NCBI GenBank assembly: GCA_002256245.1
Contig: NKIU01000002.1
Coordinates: forward strand, 496,001 to 560,000
Length of the DNA stretch: 64,000 nt
DNA from: Pseudorhodobacter sp. PARRP1
Lineage (GTDB): Bacteria; Pseudomonadota; Alphaproteobacteria; Rhodobacterales; Rhodobacteraceae
Direction of reading: 5' to 3'
Shown: positions 63,111 through 64,000 of the stretch, in pieces
Layout: the number at the start of each line of letters is the position of its first letter
Position numbering within the stretch: the stretch's first letter is position 1
Notes under the pieces: generated by a model
What the model was told of the DNA's origin: nothing
Database searches by the model: none
Seen by the model: the letters and a program-made list of their open reading frames with translations, nothing else
Translations under genes and position numbers: made by a program

Positions 63111-63662
63111 ATGAACAAGAACGTCCTTATCGGCATCGTGCTGATCGCTTTGGCTGGCGCTGGCTATTACCAGTTCAGCATGAAGCCGGCACAGGAAGCT
63201 GCGGCGACGGCTGCGGCAGAGGCCAAGGCTGCAGAAGAAGCCGCAACCAAGGCCGCAGAAGAAGCGGCAGCGGCGACCAAGAAAGCGGCAGATGATGCGG
63301 CTGCGGCGGCGGCTGCGGCGGCGAATGATGCGGCTGCGGCTGCGACCACCGCGGCCAATGATGCGGCGGCTGCTGCCACCGACGCAACCGCTGCTGCCAC
63401 CACCGCTGCCACCGATGCGACCGCTGCTGCCACCACCGCTGCCACCGATGCGACCGCTGCTGCAACCTCGATGGCCAGCGATGCCATGGCGGCTTTGGAC
63501 CCGGCGAATTTTGATGCTGTCAAGGTCAAGGCGCTGATCGACGCATCGGCACTGGATGACGCGCTGAAAACCACGCTGAAAACCGGCGTTGATGCGGCCG
63601 CCACCGATGCTGCGAAAGTGCCGGAAGCTTTGGCTGCCGTGAAAACCGCTTTGGGCATGTAA
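63111..63662 (+). CDS. membrane-anchored Ala-rich repeat protein
   Basis: A 183-residue protein. Residues 4-20 (VLIGIVLIALAGAGYYQF) form an N-terminal anchor. A Lys/Glu/Ala-rich region follows, then 11-residue repeats (TDATAAATTAA, DNA 63378-63468) and a compact C-terminal helical segment (about 125-183). ATG 63111 has better spacing from GGGAG than 63105. No family recognised. The composition suggests a periplasm-spanning helical spacer. Confidence 0.7.
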   Translation: MNKNVLIGIVLIALAGAGYYQFSMKPAQEAAATAAAEAKAAEEAATKAAEEAAAATKKAADDAAAAAAAAANDAAAAATTAANDAAAAATDATAAATTAATDATAAATTAATDATAAATSMASDAMAALDPANFDAVKVKALIDASALDDALKTTLKTGVDAAATDAAKVPEALAAVKTALGM

Positions 63663-63684
63663 GCCTACGCCTTTGGGCAAAGCG

Positions 63685-63718
63685 GGCCGCGCCGGGGATA
63701 CCCCGGGCGCGGCCTTTT
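63685..63718. terminator. bidirectional terminator
   Basis: Strong stem GGCCGCGCC / GGCGCGGCC with an inner GGGG/CCCC, followed by TTTT on plus. It lies between the converging Ala-rich gene and the RES gene. Confidence 0.85.
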
Positions 63719-63730
63719 CATGTCAGGGCA

Positions 63731-64000
63731 TCATGTCAGGCGGTGCTCGGTGTCGATCAGCTTCAGGCCCGCCCAGTGCCACAGCACCAGATTGCGCGCA
63801 TCGGCTGCGGCTCCCTTGGCGAAGGATGGCGCTATCAGGCCGTGGTAGCCTGCGGCGATCAGCGCCTCGGCGATGTCCTGGGCCTTGGATGTGCCACGGG
63901 CCATCATCTGCAAGCGCCAGTCGTCAGCGGCAAGATCGGCGGCGCTGATGCCGTGGGCGGCCAGGTGCGCGGGGTTCAAGCTGTCGAAGAGGTTGTCAAG
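63731..64000 (-). CDS. RES-domain NAD+-degrading toxin (C-terminal part)
   Basis: The gene enters from beyond the right edge; 89 codons plus stop are visible. GYHGLIAPSFA and NLVLWHW are the conserved end of RES domains, the toxins of RES-Xre toxin-antitoxin pairs that consume NAD+. The antitoxin gene would lie outside the window, upstream of this gene. Confidence 0.8.
   Translation of the reverse strand, partial: LDNLFDSLNPAHLAAHGISAADLAADDWRLQMMARGTSKAQDIAEALIAAGYHGLIAPSFAKGAAADARNLVLWHWAGLKLIDTEHRLT

Noticed and set aside
63378-63468. Tandem 33-bp units considered as a regulatory satellite
   Set aside because: They are in frame within a coding gene and encode TDATAAATTAA repeats.

Overview
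The window is GC-rich chromosomal DNA from an alphaproteobacterium, most likely a member of the Rhodobacteraceae. The evidence is the gene content: GapR/DUF2312, a CvpA-PurF-RadA-Alr-DnaB neighbourhood, FnrL- and CtrA-type DNA sites, a SqrR/BigR-like repressor, an SSF-type histidine kinase, and methylated-amine flavoproteins. Gene density is high and most genes sit in translationally coupled operons (ATGA/TGATG overlaps).

Layout. 1-6.5 kb: reductive pyrimidine/hydantoin catabolism (end of an M20-type carbamoylase, dihydropyrimidinase) with a complete NMT1/THI5-type ABC importer. A GIY-YIG nuclease gene framed by inverted REP-like repeats sits inside this operon. 6.7-11.4 kb: XRE regulator, single-domain response regulator and SSF-histidine kinase, probably sensing a small carboxylate. 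11.4-17.4 kb: an orphan FliM/FliN-like protein, a persulfide-detoxification operon (ETHE1-like dioxygenase, PmpA, and PmpB fused to a DUF442 sulfurtransferase), a perfect FNR box, a DksA/TraR-like gene and an eroded FadJ-like protein. 17.4-20.8 kb: gapR, a hypothetical and an Fbp-type permease. 20.8-25.6 kb: accessory region with tRNA-Thr(TGT), a 13-bp copy of the tRNA 3' end 835 bp away, AT-richer DNA without recognisable genes, dgkA, an SDR and three decayed polysaccharide genes. 25.7-38.4 kb: SqrR/BigR-like repressor, PHP phosphoesterase, and a LysR-divergent operon for a methylated amine or betaine (two FAD/GcvT demethylases, an MttB-family methyltransferase, aldehyde dehydrogenase, 3-hydroxyisobutyrate-dehydrogenase-like protein), then a cystathionine beta-lyase-like gene. 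38.4-53.7 kb: mostly minus-strand housekeeping genes (purF, cvpA, radA, mlaF, mlaE, alr, dnaB, pyrE, pyrC) with small hypotheticals. 53.7-64 kb: LprI-like protein, glycosyltransferase, MBL hydrolase, Ala-rich OmpA protein, XdhC-like protein, infC with a probable AUA start, an Ala-rich anchored protein and a truncated RES-domain toxin.

The signals most worth following are four. (1) The GIY-YIG gene occupies the spacer of a REPIN-like repeat pair that occurs without a gene at two other loci. (2) A 72-bp element with fixed internal spacing (CtrA-type box, CCACCCTAA, CATTGA, 17-bp dyad) occurs twice, 24 kb apart. (3) PmpB and DUF442 are fused in frame, with an internal ribosome-binding site. (4) infC appears to begin at AUA. 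All functional calls rest on reading motifs by eye; no database search was possible.
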